NCBI RefSeq assembly: GCF_900129295.1
Contig: NZ_FQUU01000018.1
Span: 30,517 to 94,516 of the forward strand
Length of the DNA: 64,000 bases
Reading direction: 5' to 3'
Origin: Flavisolibacter ginsengisoli DSM 18119
Lineage (GTDB): Bacteria > Bacteroidota > Bacteroidia > Chitinophagales > Chitinophagaceae
Part shown: positions 1-8,154 of the stretch, piece by piece
Layout of the letters: each line of letters starts with the position of its first letter
Numbering within the stretch: position 1 is the first letter of the stretch
The notes under the pieces: generated by a model
What the model saw: only the letters and a program-made list of their open reading frames with translations
Told to the model about the DNA's origin: nothing
The model's database searches: none
Program-made: the position numbers and the translations under genes

Positions 1-255
1 ATTACGGCCTGTTCGGTTGTTATCACTGCCTCTTTCGCCATCTTCGGCCAGTACGTTCTTATAATAACGTAGGTGTAATAATGTCCATAGGTTGCTGTTA
101 CCTCTTAGTACAATATGGCCACCACGGCCGCCATCACCGCCATCAGGGCCGCCCATGGCTGTTAGTTTATCGCGCCTGAAATGCTTAATGCCCGCACCAC
201 CATGACCGCTTTTACAAAAGACCCTGATCTGGTCTACAAAATTGCTTTTCTCCAA
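1..255 (-). CDS. obg: GTPase Obg, N-terminal part (gene runs off the left edge)
   Basis: The minus strand encodes the start of the Obg fold, with FVDQIRVFCKSGHGGAG, then FRRDKL, GGPDGGDGGRGGH and LLHLRYYKN, which are the glycine-rich signatures of the N-terminal Obg domain. Obg is an essential ribosome-associated GTPase acting in 50S assembly and stress control; the G domain lies outside the window. No ATG is available: an in-frame TAA lies nine codons upstream and the only sensible start is TTG at 253-255, giving MEKSNFVDQ, which fits the usual N-terminus. The gene is divergent from the small gene starting at 310, so about 54 bp hold both promoters. Identification is firm; the start is an inference from family length. 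Confidence 0.93.
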   Translation of the reverse strand, partial: MEKSNFVDQIRVFCKSGHGGAGIKHFRRDKLTAMGGPDGGDGGRGGHIVLRGNSNLWTLLHLRYYKNVLAEDGERGSDNNRTGRN

Positions 256-309
256 GAGGTATCTATTTTTGCTGTTTTACAAAGATACCGGTACAACTAT
301 CATTGCCAT

Positions 310-657
310 ATGAAATCGATTTTATTAACTTCTTTAATTGCACTGGCCGCTGCAGGAAAACACTGCAACAAAGACCGTGTGACTGCATTGCCTTCCTGTA
401 TTCAACAAAAGATAGAAACCATAAAGAAGGAACCTAAATGGAACCCTCCTGCCGAAGTATATGAATATAACTATAAGGGTAAAAGGGTTTTTTACTTTTC
501 CAGCAATTGCTGCGATCAGTACAATATTGTAGTGGATGAACAATGCAATCAAATATGTGCACCGAGTGGTGGCTTAACTGGAAAGGGCGATCTGAAATGC
601 CAGGACTTCAAAGACAGTGCACGATTGGTAAAGCTGGTGTGGAAGGATGAGAGATAA
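310..657 (+). CDS. DUF6970-type small exported protein
   Basis: This 115-residue product starts with a hydrophobic signal-like segment (MKSILLTSLIALAAAGKHC). The mature part carries the pattern C-x-x-x-K-I-x-x-I-K-x-E-P-x-WNPPA-VYEYNYKGK-VFY, a CC pair, and a C-terminal C-x-P-x-GG-TGKGD-x-KC-x-DF motif. This matches the small Cys-containing family I know as DUF6970, common in Chitinophagaceae and of unknown function. I chose ATG 310 because an earlier in-frame ATG at 181 would place 43 poorly conserved residues, antisense to obg, before the signal peptide. A Cys follows the hydrophobic stretch, so lipidation is possible, though the sequence before it is not a clear lipobox. Confidence 0.72.
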   Translation: MKSILLTSLIALAAAGKHCNKDRVTALPSCIQQKIETIKKEPKWNPPAEVYEYNYKGKRVFYFSSNCCDQYNIVVDEQCNQICAPSGGLTGKGDLKCQDFKDSARLVKLVWKDER

Positions 658-753
658 AAGATGTTATAACTAGGTATCCTGGCATCTGGATGATATGTAA
701 TCGCAGCCAATAAAAATTGACCATTATTTCACAAATTCTATAAGCAATCATAT

Positions 754-1629
754 TTACCAATCGCCTGAGGCCCCACCACCAGAAAATCCACCTCCCCCAT
801 CTCCGCCAAAACCTCCAAATCCCGAAGAGCCAGAGCTGTCACTATTAAAATAATCACCGTAAGTGGAAGCAAAATAACTGCTTCCGATACCTAAATACAC
901 ACCATTTACAGTATTTTGTTTGATATATCTCTTTTTATATCTCCATGCCCAAATGCTAAAGCCTAGCAATCCTAAAACAATTCCACCAATTGCATAATTA
1001 CCAAGACGATCATATTTAGCTTTCCTGGTTTCAAATTCCATTCTTGACTGTAATTCAGGTGAGAGTGGGCCATTGTTTACCTCTTCAAAGAGAATATTGG
1101 GAGTTGTATCATTAGAGTTGTACGTTGAATCAATTTCCATATGTGGTGCTGCACCCAATTCAATTTCAAGACTGGAAATCAATAACTCCAATGCATTATA
1201 ATATTGCTTTTCTGCCAGGTAAGGTTTCAGGCCTTCTATAATAGCAAAGGCTTTTATATCAGGTATCTCACCTTCAAGGTTTCTTGCGACTTCCAGCCTG
1301 TGCTTACGCTCATTTAGTGCAGCCACATAGACGAGACCGTTATGGTTATTTCCCACCTTCCATTTATTTCCAACAGTGCGTGCAAAATCTTCTAAGCTCA
1401 TACCACCTGGCAGATCATTGATCAGTAGAACTGCCAACTGCACCGTCGTTTCTTTTTCAAGATGTAAAATATGTTCGTTCAGTTTTTGGATTTCTCCAGG
1501 CTGTAAATTGTTGGTGTAGTCATTAATATAGGTATTAGGCTTGGGATCTGGAATTTGGCCAAAACATAAAAGTGGAAAAAATACTACCAGGTGGATTAAT
1601 CTAAGCATTAGTTTTTTGGGGTTACCCAT
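754..1629 (-). CDS. TPM-domain (YgcG-like) membrane protein
   Basis: The protein has 291 residues. A signal peptide (LRLIHLVVFFPLLCFGQ) is followed by a TPM domain of about 130 residues beginning YINDYTNNLQPGEIQKLNEHI and containing TTVQLAVLLINDLPG and GNKWKVG-x-x-x-x-NGLVYVAA, the family hallmarks. A single transmembrane helix follows near residues 212-232 (IGGIVLGLLGFSIWAW). The C-terminus is a glycine-rich tail (GFGGFGGDGGGGFSGGGASGDW), which many YgcG-type proteins share. TPM proteins are envelope proteins with proposed phosphatase or assembly roles; the precise role here is unknown. ATG 1608 (seven residues in) is an alternative start that would give a tighter signal peptide. Confidence 0.85.
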   Translation of the reverse strand: MGNPKKLMLRLIHLVVFFPLLCFGQIPDPKPNTYINDYTNNLQPGEIQKLNEHILHLEKETTVQLAVLLINDLPGGMSLEDFARTVGNKWKVGNNHNGLVYVAALNERKHRLEVARNLEGEIPDIKAFAIIEGLKPYLAEKQYYNALELLISSLEIELGAAPHMEIDSTYNSNDTTPNILFEEVNNGPLSPELQSRMEFETRKAKYDRLGNYAIGGIVLGLLGFSIWAWRYKKRYIKQNTVNGVYLGIGSSYFASTYGDYFNSDSSGSSGFGGFGGDGGGGFSGGGASGDW

Positions 1630-1789
1630 ATAAGAACTGTGAAAAATACCATATCAAAGGGCTATATCCAAACTGTCTTATCAAAGTTTTTAAAGAATTT
1701 CCCTGAGTAAGTTGGTGTGTTGGATAGTGAATTTTTTATTGATAATATGTAATATGGATAGTGCTTGCATCTTTTTCTAAAAGCTCATT

Positions 1790-2506
1790 ATGACCAAAAT
1801 ATGTATGTTTTTAGTCTGCTTAATAACTAGTTTCATTAGCCAGGCACAAGCTAAAAACTTTATTGACCAACCATACCTTGAAGTAACTGGCAGTGCTGAT
1901 ACCTTAATTGAGCCAGATGAGATCTATATTAATATTATCATTTCTGAAAAAGATAATCGGGACAGAATTCCGGTTGAAGAGCAGGAAACCAGGATGTTAG
2001 CGTCTTTCAAAGAGATAGGCATAGATATAGAAAACAACCTGAGTGTAAACTATATGGGAAGTAATTTCAAGTATATCTTACTGAAGGGAAAGGAGGTTAT
2101 TAAAACAAGGCAATATGTATTAAAAGTGAAAGATGCACGGACGGCTGCACAAGTTTTCTTACTCCTGGAGCAATTGGATATTTCAAATTCTTCCATTCAG
2201 AAAGTAAATTATTCTGCCATAAATTCCCTTAGGAATATTATGCGAAATAAGGCTGTGGCAAATGCCAGGGAAAGAGCTATTGCTTTAACTTCCGCACTGC
2301 AACAAAATGTTGGTAATGCTATTTATTTAGTTGACATTGATAATAACAATTTGGCAAATCAACTTTATGGAAGTCAATTACAAGATGTGGTGGTAACTGG
2401 TTATACAGTAAAGCTTAAAGGATTAACGCAAGGATCTAATCCTGGCGTAGAATTCGAGAAAATAAAAGTATCCGCGTTAGTAGGTGCCAAGTTTCTATTA
2501 AAATAA
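1790..2506 (+). CDS. SIMPL (DUF541) domain periplasmic protein
   Basis: The 238-residue product begins with a signal peptide (MTKICMFLVCLITSFISQAQA). The body has the SIMPL-family pattern: a conserved opening LEVTGSADTLIEPDEIYINIIISE, a central section with VKDARTAAQVFLLLEQLDISNSSIQKVNYS, and RNKAVANARERAIALTSAL, which matches the helix that packs on the beta sheet in this family. Members are periplasmic or outer-membrane-associated and mostly of unknown function (the E. coli relative is linked to oxidative stress). The gene points toward the T9SS gene at 2566 and shares the hairpin at 2523-2548 with it. Confidence 0.82.
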   Translation: MTKICMFLVCLITSFISQAQAKNFIDQPYLEVTGSADTLIEPDEIYINIIISEKDNRDRIPVEEQETRMLASFKEIGIDIENNLSVNYMGSNFKYILLKGKEVIKTRQYVLKVKDARTAAQVFLLLEQLDISNSSIQKVNYSAINSLRNIMRNKAVANARERAIALTSALQQNVGNAIYLVDIDNNNLANQLYGSQLQDVVVTGYTVKLKGLTQGSNPGVEFEKIKVSALVGAKFLLK

Positions 2507-2522
2507 TACCTTGAAAATAAAA

Positions 2523-2548
2523 AAACGCTGGCTTACGGGCCAGCGTTT
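2523..2548 (-). terminator. Intergenic terminator between convergent genes
   Basis: A perfect 10-bp inverted repeat (AAACGCTGGC, 6-nt loop, GCCAGCGTTT) lies between two convergent stop codons. An A-rich run at 2513-2525 gives a U tract only when read on the minus strand, so it best serves the gene at 2566-3819. The hairpin could also slow transcription from the plus-strand SIMPL gene. Confidence 0.85.
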
Positions 2549-2565
2549 CGTCAGAGGGTTCAGGT

Positions 2566-3819
2566 TTACTGAACCAACACTTTTTGAGTAAATACTGATA
2601 ATTTTTCTTTATCGAAAACCTTAACCAGGTAGGTTCCTCTTGCATGGCTCCTGCTGATACCCATTGTTTCCACCTGGTCTTCCTGGTTTACAGTTACTTT
2701 TCTTTGAAGCACACTGCGGCCCAGCACATCTGTCAGTTCAATGGTATATTCCCCATCAGGCACTTTGTTGAATTGAACTGTAACATTATCATTGATCACA
2801 GGATTAGGGTATACTGCGATAAGTTTGGCAAATTTTTCTGTTGGGGCAAACCTTGTCAGTTGAACATTTACCAATTCTGGTCTTATTGTTTTATTACTTC
2901 TCAGGTAATTACTATTAGCCAGGTCTGAACTCTTATATACACTGTTGGTTCCCTTGTAAGCCAGTGCCGTCCAGTCTTTAGGATTTACTATATAATAAGC
3001 GCTGGCATCCACAGCACTGCTCACCAATAGAGATCCTTCAGGATCAACCACAGCACCATTTACAGTAAATGTAGGAGGCAGATTTTTAATATTACCCAGG
3101 TAGGTGGCCACCTTAGTTTCTGTATTCACACGGAATACAGAGTTACGTGCAGAAAGAATGAATAGGTTACCATTGTCATCTGCTATCATATCACCACCGT
3201 AAGACGAACAGCTGTTATGAATGGAAATATTGGTATTGGAGGCATCATCTACCAGCGAGCCTAATTGCTCAATAAATGGTTTCTTGCCTGTGGTGAACCT
3301 GATGAAGGTGTTGCCATCATTGCTGATCGCATATCCATTTCCGTCAGGAGCTATCACCATGCGGGTGATGACCTTCGACTGGTCATTATGCATATCTCCA
3401 CTGTTGCTGAATGGTTGCCCGGTGATATAATAAACCTTCATTGTCTTCAGGTCAATATACCGGAGCTGATCAACGAACATTGGTGTAAAGTACAGCCGGT
3501 TGTGTCTTCTGTCATAAGCTGCAGCTGCCACGCCTGTACCAAAAGGAGTTTCCAGCAAAGTGCCATAGCGGGCATCAGGTTGTTGTTTTATTTCTTTTTG
3601 GGTAATAGCATCATATATGCTAACACGATTGTCAGTTCCATTCAGAATTACATTGCTGTATTCACCTGTTTGCAGGTCCAGTTTACGTAAGGCATTCCAA
3701 CCGGCACCTTCTTTAGTGAGATCGGTAATGGCATAAGCAAAACGGTCACGTTGGGCATTTATTTGGGTGGAGGAAAGTGCAAGGGAGGCAGCAATGAGAA
3801 ATGGTATAATTCTTCTCAT
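2566..3819 (-). CDS. T9SS type A sorting domain surface protein
   Basis: This 417-residue protein has a signal peptide (MRRIIPFLIAASLALSSTQINAQ). The central 300 residues repeat propeller-like blade elements (RLYFTPMFVDQLRYIDL, NGYAISNDGNTFIRF, GNLFILSARNSVFRV, GSLLVSSAVDASAYYI), so a beta-propeller is likely. The last 85 residues form a type A T9SS C-terminal domain, with YPNPV, IELTDVLGRSV and GTYLVKVFDKEK. T9SS proteins cross the outer membrane and are often anchored or released at the surface. Its ligand or activity is unknown. Confidence 0.85.
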   Translation of the reverse strand: MRRIIPFLIAASLALSSTQINAQRDRFAYAITDLTKEGAGWNALRKLDLQTGEYSNVILNGTDNRVSIYDAITQKEIKQQPDARYGTLLETPFGTGVAAAAYDRRHNRLYFTPMFVDQLRYIDLKTMKVYYITGQPFSNSGDMHNDQSKVITRMVIAPDGNGYAISNDGNTFIRFTTGKKPFIEQLGSLVDDASNTNISIHNSCSSYGGDMIADDNGNLFILSARNSVFRVNTETKVATYLGNIKNLPPTFTVNGAVVDPEGSLLVSSAVDASAYYIVNPKDWTALAYKGTNSVYKSSDLANSNYLRSNKTIRPELVNVQLTRFAPTEKFAKLIAVYPNPVINDNVTVQFNKVPDGEYTIELTDVLGRSVLQRKVTVNQEDQVETMGISRSHARGTYLVKVFDKEKLSVFTQKVLVQ

Positions 3820-3901
3820 GATCTTTTTGGTTTAGCGGTTAATTATGGCTTTAAATTACAAAATATTATTACAGGAAGTTCTTTTTGACAGATGACAGGT
3901 A

Positions 3902-4492
3902 TCAGCTTTTTTTAAATGGTTTATAGTCAATGGGTGAGGTGAACTGCTGAGGTATCACTTCGTTTAATGGTTCACAGATTTTGAGAGTTTCCTGGCATTG
4001 TTGGGGTAATTGCTGGTAGATGGAAGTGCCTTCAGACTTCCAGTTCATCATTTCATCACTCACTGGTTTTATGATACGTGCTGGATTGCCGGCTACCAAA
4101 GACCTGGCAGGAATTTTCTCCCCTTGCCTGATGAAGCTTAGTGCACCCACAATGCATTCGTCCCCCAGCTCCACTTCGTCCATGATTACAGCATTCATAC
4201 CGACCAGGCTATTACGGCCAATGGTTGCTCCATGGATAATGGCCCCATGACCGATGTGTGCATTTTCCTTTAACAATACAGTGACACCAGGGAACATATG
4301 TACCGTACAATTCTCCTGCACATTGCAGCCATCTGAAATAATGATCTTTCCCCAATCTCCACGAAGCGCACAACCGGGTCCGATATACACATCTTTTCCA
4401 ATAACTACATTGCCGGTTACCGCAGCCTGGGGATGAATGAAGGAAGATGGATGAACCACCGGTTTAATGCCATTGAATTCATAACAAGCCAT
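3902..4492 (-). CDS. paaY: PaaY, gamma-carbonic-anhydrase-like thioesterase
   Basis: At 196 residues it is the same length as E. coli PaaY. Hexapeptide repeats build a left-handed beta helix (GNVVIGKDVYIGPGC, IGHGAIIHGATIGRNSLVGMNAVIMDEVELGDECIVGA), followed by the helical tail EEMMNWKSEGT-Y-QL present in PaaY. The metal-binding positions of the gamma-CA fold appear as H in TVHMFPG and two H in ENAHIGHGAIIHG. PaaY is thought to remove toxic CoA esters formed when the phenylacetate pathway stalls. It is the last gene of the paa string, after paaI and the TVP38-type gene. Confidence 0.9.
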   Translation of the reverse strand: MACYEFNGIKPVVHPSSFIHPQAAVTGNVVIGKDVYIGPGCALRGDWGKIIISDGCNVQENCTVHMFPGVTVLLKENAHIGHGAIIHGATIGRNSLVGMNAVIMDEVELGDECIVGALSFIRQGEKIPARSLVAGNPARIIKPVSDEMMNWKSEGTSIYQQLPQQCQETLKICEPLNEVIPQQFTSPIDYKPFKKS

Positions 4493-4540
4493 GCCACAAA
4501 CCTATATGTTTTTTTGAAGCTTCTACCTGTCACAGGCAAT

Positions 4541-5098
4541 TCATTTGCGGGTCTTGAAAAATGCCTCCCTGGCAAGAAAAAATAAAAGTAATAAGGATAT
4601 GGTAGTAAGCAGCAATTTCCCGATCAGGCCAAACTGCATCACTTCGTAAACAGAAAAGGCTTCTAGTAATAATGCGGGCAACTTGCCTGTAGAACTGGCA
4701 ATTAGGAAGGTGAGTGCAGATACTCTCCCAATGGAAGCGGCAAAAGTGACCAGCCCGGAAGGGACATATGGTATAAGTCGAAGTGCCAGTATAAGCAGAA
4801 AAGCCTGCCTGCCTTCTGCTTCGGTTAATCGCTGAACCTTGGGGTATTTTTGCAACTGGATTGATATGCTTTTCTTAAATCCTGCCCTGTACAGGAGGAA
4901 GGCGATAATAGCTCCCACCGATTCCCCGATAAAAGAAATGGCGGTGCCTTCCCAAAAACCAAAAAATAAGATATTGGCCGCAGTGATAAAAAAGCTGGGA
5001 ATAACTCCTAATAAGGCAACGACAACACTAATGAATATGCTGATCAGCAATGCTGCATGGGGATATTGCTGGAACAGGTGGAGAATGGTTTCTTTCAT
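4541..5098 (-). CDS. TVP38/TMEM64-type (VTT domain) membrane protein
   Basis: The 185-residue product has about five hydrophobic helices. The signature region FFITAANILFFGFWEGTAISFIGESVGAIIAFLLYR and the later ALRLIPYVPSGLVTFAASIGRVS match the VTT/SNARE-associated Golgi family, bacterial members of which are inner-membrane proteins related to DedA and implicated in lipid transport or envelope homeostasis. Its ATG overlaps the TAA of paaI in a TAATG arrangement, so translation is probably coupled. No function in phenylacetate breakdown is known for this family; co-transcription is what the sequence shows. Confidence 0.85.
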   Translation of the reverse strand: MKETILHLFQQYPHAALLISIFISVVVALLGVIPSFFITAANILFFGFWEGTAISFIGESVGAIIAFLLYRAGFKKSISIQLQKYPKVQRLTEAEGRQAFLLILALRLIPYVPSGLVTFAASIGRVSALTFLIASSTGKLPALLLEAFSVYEVMQFGLIGKLLLTTISLLLLFFLAREAFFKTRK

Positions 5099-5517
5099 TA
5101 AAGCACGGGTTTACCTGTTCTGAAACAAGTGCCTTTAAATAGTCCTACCTGCACATTGTTCTGATTATATAAGGTTACCAGGTAGACACCGGTGCTTTTG
5201 CCATTGTGTAATTCTTTGGCTTCTGCCACCAGTTCATCGCCGGGCATTAATGGCTTTGTGAAATTGATGCTGGTATCTAATGCAAGTGATAGGTTATTCC
5301 TGTTGTTGCAGGCAAAAGCAAAGGCACTGTCGGCCAAAGAAAATGCCACACCACCATGCACTACGCCCAGGCCATTGATCATATCTTCTCTTAGTTTCAT
5401 CTTTGCCTTGCAATAGCCTTCGCTGACCTCCATGATCTCTATTCCCAGCCACTGGCTGAATTTGTCGAGGCGGAGCATGTGGTGGGAGATAGAACTAGGT
5501 GTAGAACTAGGATTCAT
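5098..5517 (-). CDS. paaI: PaaI-type hotdog acyl-CoA thioesterase
   Basis: This 139-residue protein has the PaaI hotdog core: the motif GLGVVHGGVAFSLADSAFAFACN places the HGG turn and the catalytic Asp (D in LADSAFA) on the central helix, and the end carries VGLFKGTCFRTGKP. PaaI hydrolyses hydroxyphenylacetyl-CoA and similar esters that accumulate during phenylacetate breakdown. The gene lies after paaG, separated by the inserted four-helix-bundle gene, and overlaps the next gene by one base. The N-terminal Ser/Thr-rich stretch (NPSSTPSSISH) is not conserved, so translation might begin at the internal ATG of MLRLDKF. Confidence 0.9.
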   Translation of the reverse strand: MNPSSTPSSISHHMLRLDKFSQWLGIEIMEVSEGYCKAKMKLREDMINGLGVVHGGVAFSLADSAFAFACNNRNNLSLALDTSINFTKPLMPGDELVAEAKELHNGKSTGVYLVTLYNQNNVQVGLFKGTCFRTGKPVL

Positions 5518-5534
5518 AGGATTTGATGATATTT

Positions 5535-5566
5535 AGTTGACAGGTTGACAAGTTAACAAGTTGAAA
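5535..5566 (+). repeat. 8-bp-period GTTGA array, left flank of the four-helix gene
   Basis: Four degenerate 8-bp units run in tandem (TAGTTGAC, AGGTTGAC, AAGTTAAC, AAGTTGAA). An array of the same unit in reverse orientation lies on the other side of the adjacent gene at about 5955-5990. Confidence 0.75.
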
Positions 5567-5573
5567 TGGAGTT

Positions 5574-5945
5574 CTATGGATCGATTTTCTTTTCGATATA
5601 GTGAATGTATCCATTTAAAAGTTTTTCAACTTCAGCAATTTTTGCCTTGTATTCATTAAGTACTGTTTCTGTAATATAATTTTCATCCAGGGCATCTATA
5701 AGGTGGTTCAGGGTTTCACTTAAAGATCCTCTTGCTATAATACAGAAACGTAGTCTATCTGGATAAGTGCGACGGCCATGTCCCTCGGCTAGTTGGGAAT
5801 TGACAGACCTTGAACTTCTTACTAATTGGTCGCAGAGCCTGAATTTTTCTTCCGGAGGAAATGTCAGGGTAAGTTTCCTTATATCAATTTTCAATGCCCT
5901 TGCTTTTTTCCAAACTTCAAGATCTTCAAAGTTTTGGTAACTCAT
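5574..5945 (-). CDS. Four helix bundle protein (23S rRNA intervening-sequence family)
   Basis: The 123-residue protein opens with FEDLEVWKKARALKIDI, then LCDQLVRSSRSVNSQLAEGHGRRT and LRFCIIARGSLSETLNHLIDAL, which are the conserved helices of the small four-helix-bundle family first seen as ORFs inside 23S rRNA intervening sequences. The biochemical role is unknown. Here it stands alone inside the paa string between paaG and paaI, on the same strand. It is flanked on both sides by short tandem arrays in inverted orientation, as expected if gene and flanks moved as a unit. That last point is inference. Confidence 0.88.
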   Translation of the reverse strand: MSYQNFEDLEVWKKARALKIDIRKLTLTFPPEEKFRLCDQLVRSSRSVNSQLAEGHGRRTYPDRLRFCIIARGSLSETLNHLIDALDENYITETVLNEYKAKIAEVEKLLNGYIHYIEKKIDP

Positions 5946-5954
5946 AAGCTAATA

Positions 5955-5990
5955 TACTTATCAACTTATCATCTTGTTAACCTTTCAACC
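5955..5990 (-). repeat. 8-bp-period GTTGA array, right flank (inverted)
   Basis: Read on the minus strand, the units are GGTTGAA, AGGTTAAC, AAGATGAT and AAGTTGAT. They mirror the array at 5535-5566, so the four-helix gene sits between inverted copies. Confidence 0.72.
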
Positions 5991-5996
5991 AGCGGT

Positions 5997-6770
5997 TTAT
6001 TCCCCCGTAAAATTTGGATTTCGCTTTTCCAGGAAAGCCTGCACACCTTCTTTGAAATCTTTGGTGGCCGAGGCTCTTTGCTGAAGTACTTCCTCAGCAT
6101 GGAGTTGTTCTTCAAAACTGCTGATAAAACTCTGGTTCAGGGCTTTTTTGGTCAGGGCCAAAGCTTTGGTGGGCAACTGCGATAAGGTTGTAGCTATGGC
6201 TATTGAGTCTTCATTGAAAGTTTCATCAGGTAGCGTTTTGTAGATCATTCCCATTTTTTCTGCTTCATCGGCAGATAATTTATCGCCCAACATGGTTAAT
6301 GCAAAGGCTTTTTGAAGACCAACAAGGCGGGGTAAGAAAAAGGTTCCACCGGTATCGGGTACCAGGCCAATTTTGGAAAACGCCTGTATGAAGCTGGCAG
6401 ATCTTTTAGCTACTACGATATCACATCCTATTGCCAGGTTAGCGCCAGCACCAGCAGCTACTCCATTAACAGCTGCCATTACAGGTTTTTCCAGGTATCT
6501 TATTTTACTTATGATAGGATTGTAATGATCAGAAACAATGTTAACCACCTTGGGACCTTTAGGGTCAACTACTTCATCCAGATCTTGTCCCGAACAAAAA
6601 GCTTTACCAGCGCCCGTGATATATACACAACGTATGGAAGGGGCTTTGCACTCTTCAAGTTTTTCCTGCAACAGGAGGGCCATTTCCCGGTTAAAAGCAT
6701 TATACTTTTCCGGGCGGTTGAGCGCAATAAAAGCTATGGAATCCTTTATCTCAAATAAGATAGATGACAT
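5997..6770 (-). CDS. paaG: PaaG, 1,2-epoxyphenylacetyl-CoA isomerase
   Basis: A 257-residue crotonase-fold protein. The oxyanion-hole motifs are FCSGQDL (residues 59-64) and NGVAAGAGANLAIGCD (102-117). PaaG-like features are SFIQAFSKIGLVPDTGGTFFLPRL, with the catalytic Asp in PDTGG near residue 139, and the absence of the paired Glu of true hydratases. PaaG converts the ring epoxide of phenylacetyl-CoA to the oxepin form. The gene follows paaD after a 44-bp gap and precedes the inserted four-helix gene and paaI. A general enoyl-CoA hydratase is the alternative, but context and the Asp favour PaaG. Confidence 0.9.
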   Translation of the reverse strand: MSSILFEIKDSIAFIALNRPEKYNAFNREMALLLQEKLEECKAPSIRCVYITGAGKAFCSGQDLDEVVDPKGPKVVNIVSDHYNPIISKIRYLEKPVMAAVNGVAAGAGANLAIGCDIVVAKRSASFIQAFSKIGLVPDTGGTFFLPRLVGLQKAFALTMLGDKLSADEAEKMGMIYKTLPDETFNEDSIAIATTLSQLPTKALALTKKALNQSFISSFEEQLHAEEVLQQRASATKDFKEGVQAFLEKRNPNFTGE

Positions 6771-6814
6771 GGTAAATGATTTGGTATTGTAAAACTAAAA
6801 GAAATATGCGGGCG

Positions 6815-7300
6815 TCAGTGACACTTGAAATAATCGAAAGCTTCTTTGCAGTCAAGGCAGCGATACATGGCCTTGCAGGCTGTGGATCCAAACTGGCTGA
6901 TCAGTTCTGTGTGATAGGAATTGCACCGCGGACATGCCACTGCTTCCTGGCGAAACATTTCGGTTGTGCAAAACTGTTGCTTTGGATTAGGGGGTGCAAT
7001 GCCAAAGGCTTTTAATTTTTGCTTGCCTTCTTCACTCATCCAGTCGGTAGTCCAGGCTGGTGACAACTGCTGGCGTACGGAAATGTCCCGAAAGCCTTTT
7101 TCTATCAACTTCAACCGGATATCCATGGAAATGACATCCATGGCAGGGCAACCTGAATAAGTTGGGGTGATCACAACATCAATATGGTTGCCGGTGATGG
7201 TAATGGAGCGTATGATACCCAGGTCAATTACGGAAAGGACAGGTACTTCGGGGTCTTTTACTTCTGCCAGTATTTGCCATATTTCCTTTTCTTCCGGCAT
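6815..7300 (-). CDS. paaD: PaaD, phenylacetyl-CoA epoxidase maturation subunit
   Basis: The 161-residue protein has an N-terminal MIP18/DUF59 domain (ILAEVKDPEVPVLSVIDLGII, then TPTYSGCPAMDVI) and a C-terminal zinc-finger-like tail with CPRC, a central C, and CLDC plus a final C-H. Both parts are diagnostic of PaaD, which is required for assembly of the PaaABCE epoxidase (probably Fe-S or diiron maturation). Its ATG overlaps the paaC stop by one base (TAATG), indicating translational coupling. Confidence 0.93.
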   Translation of the reverse strand: MPEEKEIWQILAEVKDPEVPVLSVIDLGIIRSITITGNHIDVVITPTYSGCPAMDVISMDIRLKLIEKGFRDISVRQQLSPAWTTDWMSEEGKQKLKAFGIAPPNPKQQFCTTEMFRQEAVACPRCNSYHTELISQFGSTACKAMYRCLDCKEAFDYFKCH

Positions 7301-8130
7301 TACCAGGTAGCATTTGGATAAGTTCTTTGCAATTGCTGCATTTCTGCAAGCAGGTAGCCCATATGTTCTGTATGTCTTCCTTCCTTACCTCCGTGCTGCA
7401 TCCAGGAAGGTGTAGGAACATCCAGTAAAGCCTGCTGGAATATAGTACGGACTTTTTCCTGCCATGGTTCTTTGTATAACTGCGGATCTTTAATAACCCC
7501 TTGCTGCACTACTATCTGCTCATAAGCAGCAGGAACAAAAAGCTCTCCCGTGAACATCCATATATCAGCCAGGGCATTGTTCAACCGGGTATTGCTTTCT
7601 TCCGTTCCATCTCCCAGGCGTATCACCCATTCACTGCTCCAACGCAGGTGATAGGATACTTCTTTAACTGATTTCTCTCCTATAGCTGCTAACTGGTTAT
7701 CAGTACTATGCAATAGATCCTGGTAAAGGTTCATCAGGAAGGCACTATAGAAAAATTCCTTCAGCACTGTGAAGGCCCAATCGCCCCTGGGGAGTTCAGT
7801 TAGCAACACATTCAGAAACTGGTGTTCTTCTCTAAGAAATGCAAGGTCATCTTCCTGTAACTCACGCTGGAAAGATTTCCAAAGCCGTGGGATGTATTTA
7901 TCCATTGCTGCCTTTTCCGTTTCCGGGGCATTATTATACAATGAAGCAGCATACTGGTATAAATTTCTTGATTGACCCAGGTAATCCAGTGCAATATTGG
8001 TGATGGCAATATCCTGTTCCAGCACAGGCCCATGGCCCGTCCATTCACTATGGCGTTGGCCCATCAGGAGGGTACTGTCAGCAAGTTGAAGGGTATATAG
8101 AAATAATTCTGTTGTTGGCAAGTTGAACAA
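7300..8130 (-). CDS. paaC: PaaC, structural subunit of phenylacetyl-CoA epoxidase
   Basis: A 276-residue ferritin-like subunit lacking a diiron site. Conserved parts include LADSTLLMGQRHSEWTG, ALDYLGQSRNLYQYAA, EVSYHLRWSSEWVIRLGDGT and a C-terminal GKEGRHTEHMGYLLAEMQ-LQR. Together with PaaA it forms the heterodimer core of the epoxidase. The only start that keeps the conserved N-terminus is TTG at 8128-8130, which directly follows an in-frame TAA; the next ATG lies 22 codons in and would remove conserved residues. Confidence 0.93.
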   Translation of the reverse strand: MFNLPTTELFLYTLQLADSTLLMGQRHSEWTGHGPVLEQDIAITNIALDYLGQSRNLYQYAASLYNNAPETEKAAMDKYIPRLWKSFQRELQEDDLAFLREEHQFLNVLLTELPRGDWAFTVLKEFFYSAFLMNLYQDLLHSTDNQLAAIGEKSVKEVSYHLRWSSEWVIRLGDGTEESNTRLNNALADIWMFTGELFVPAAYEQIVVQQGVIKDPQLYKEPWQEKVRTIFQQALLDVPTPSWMQHGGKEGRHTEHMGYLLAEMQQLQRTYPNATW

Positions 8131-8154
8131 TTAAAAGTTATAGTTTGACAGGCC

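Noticed and set aside
181..309. N-terminal extension of the DUF6970 gene from ATG 181
   Set aside because: The extra 43 residues are antisense to the conserved 5' end of obg and precede a good signal-like segment at 310.
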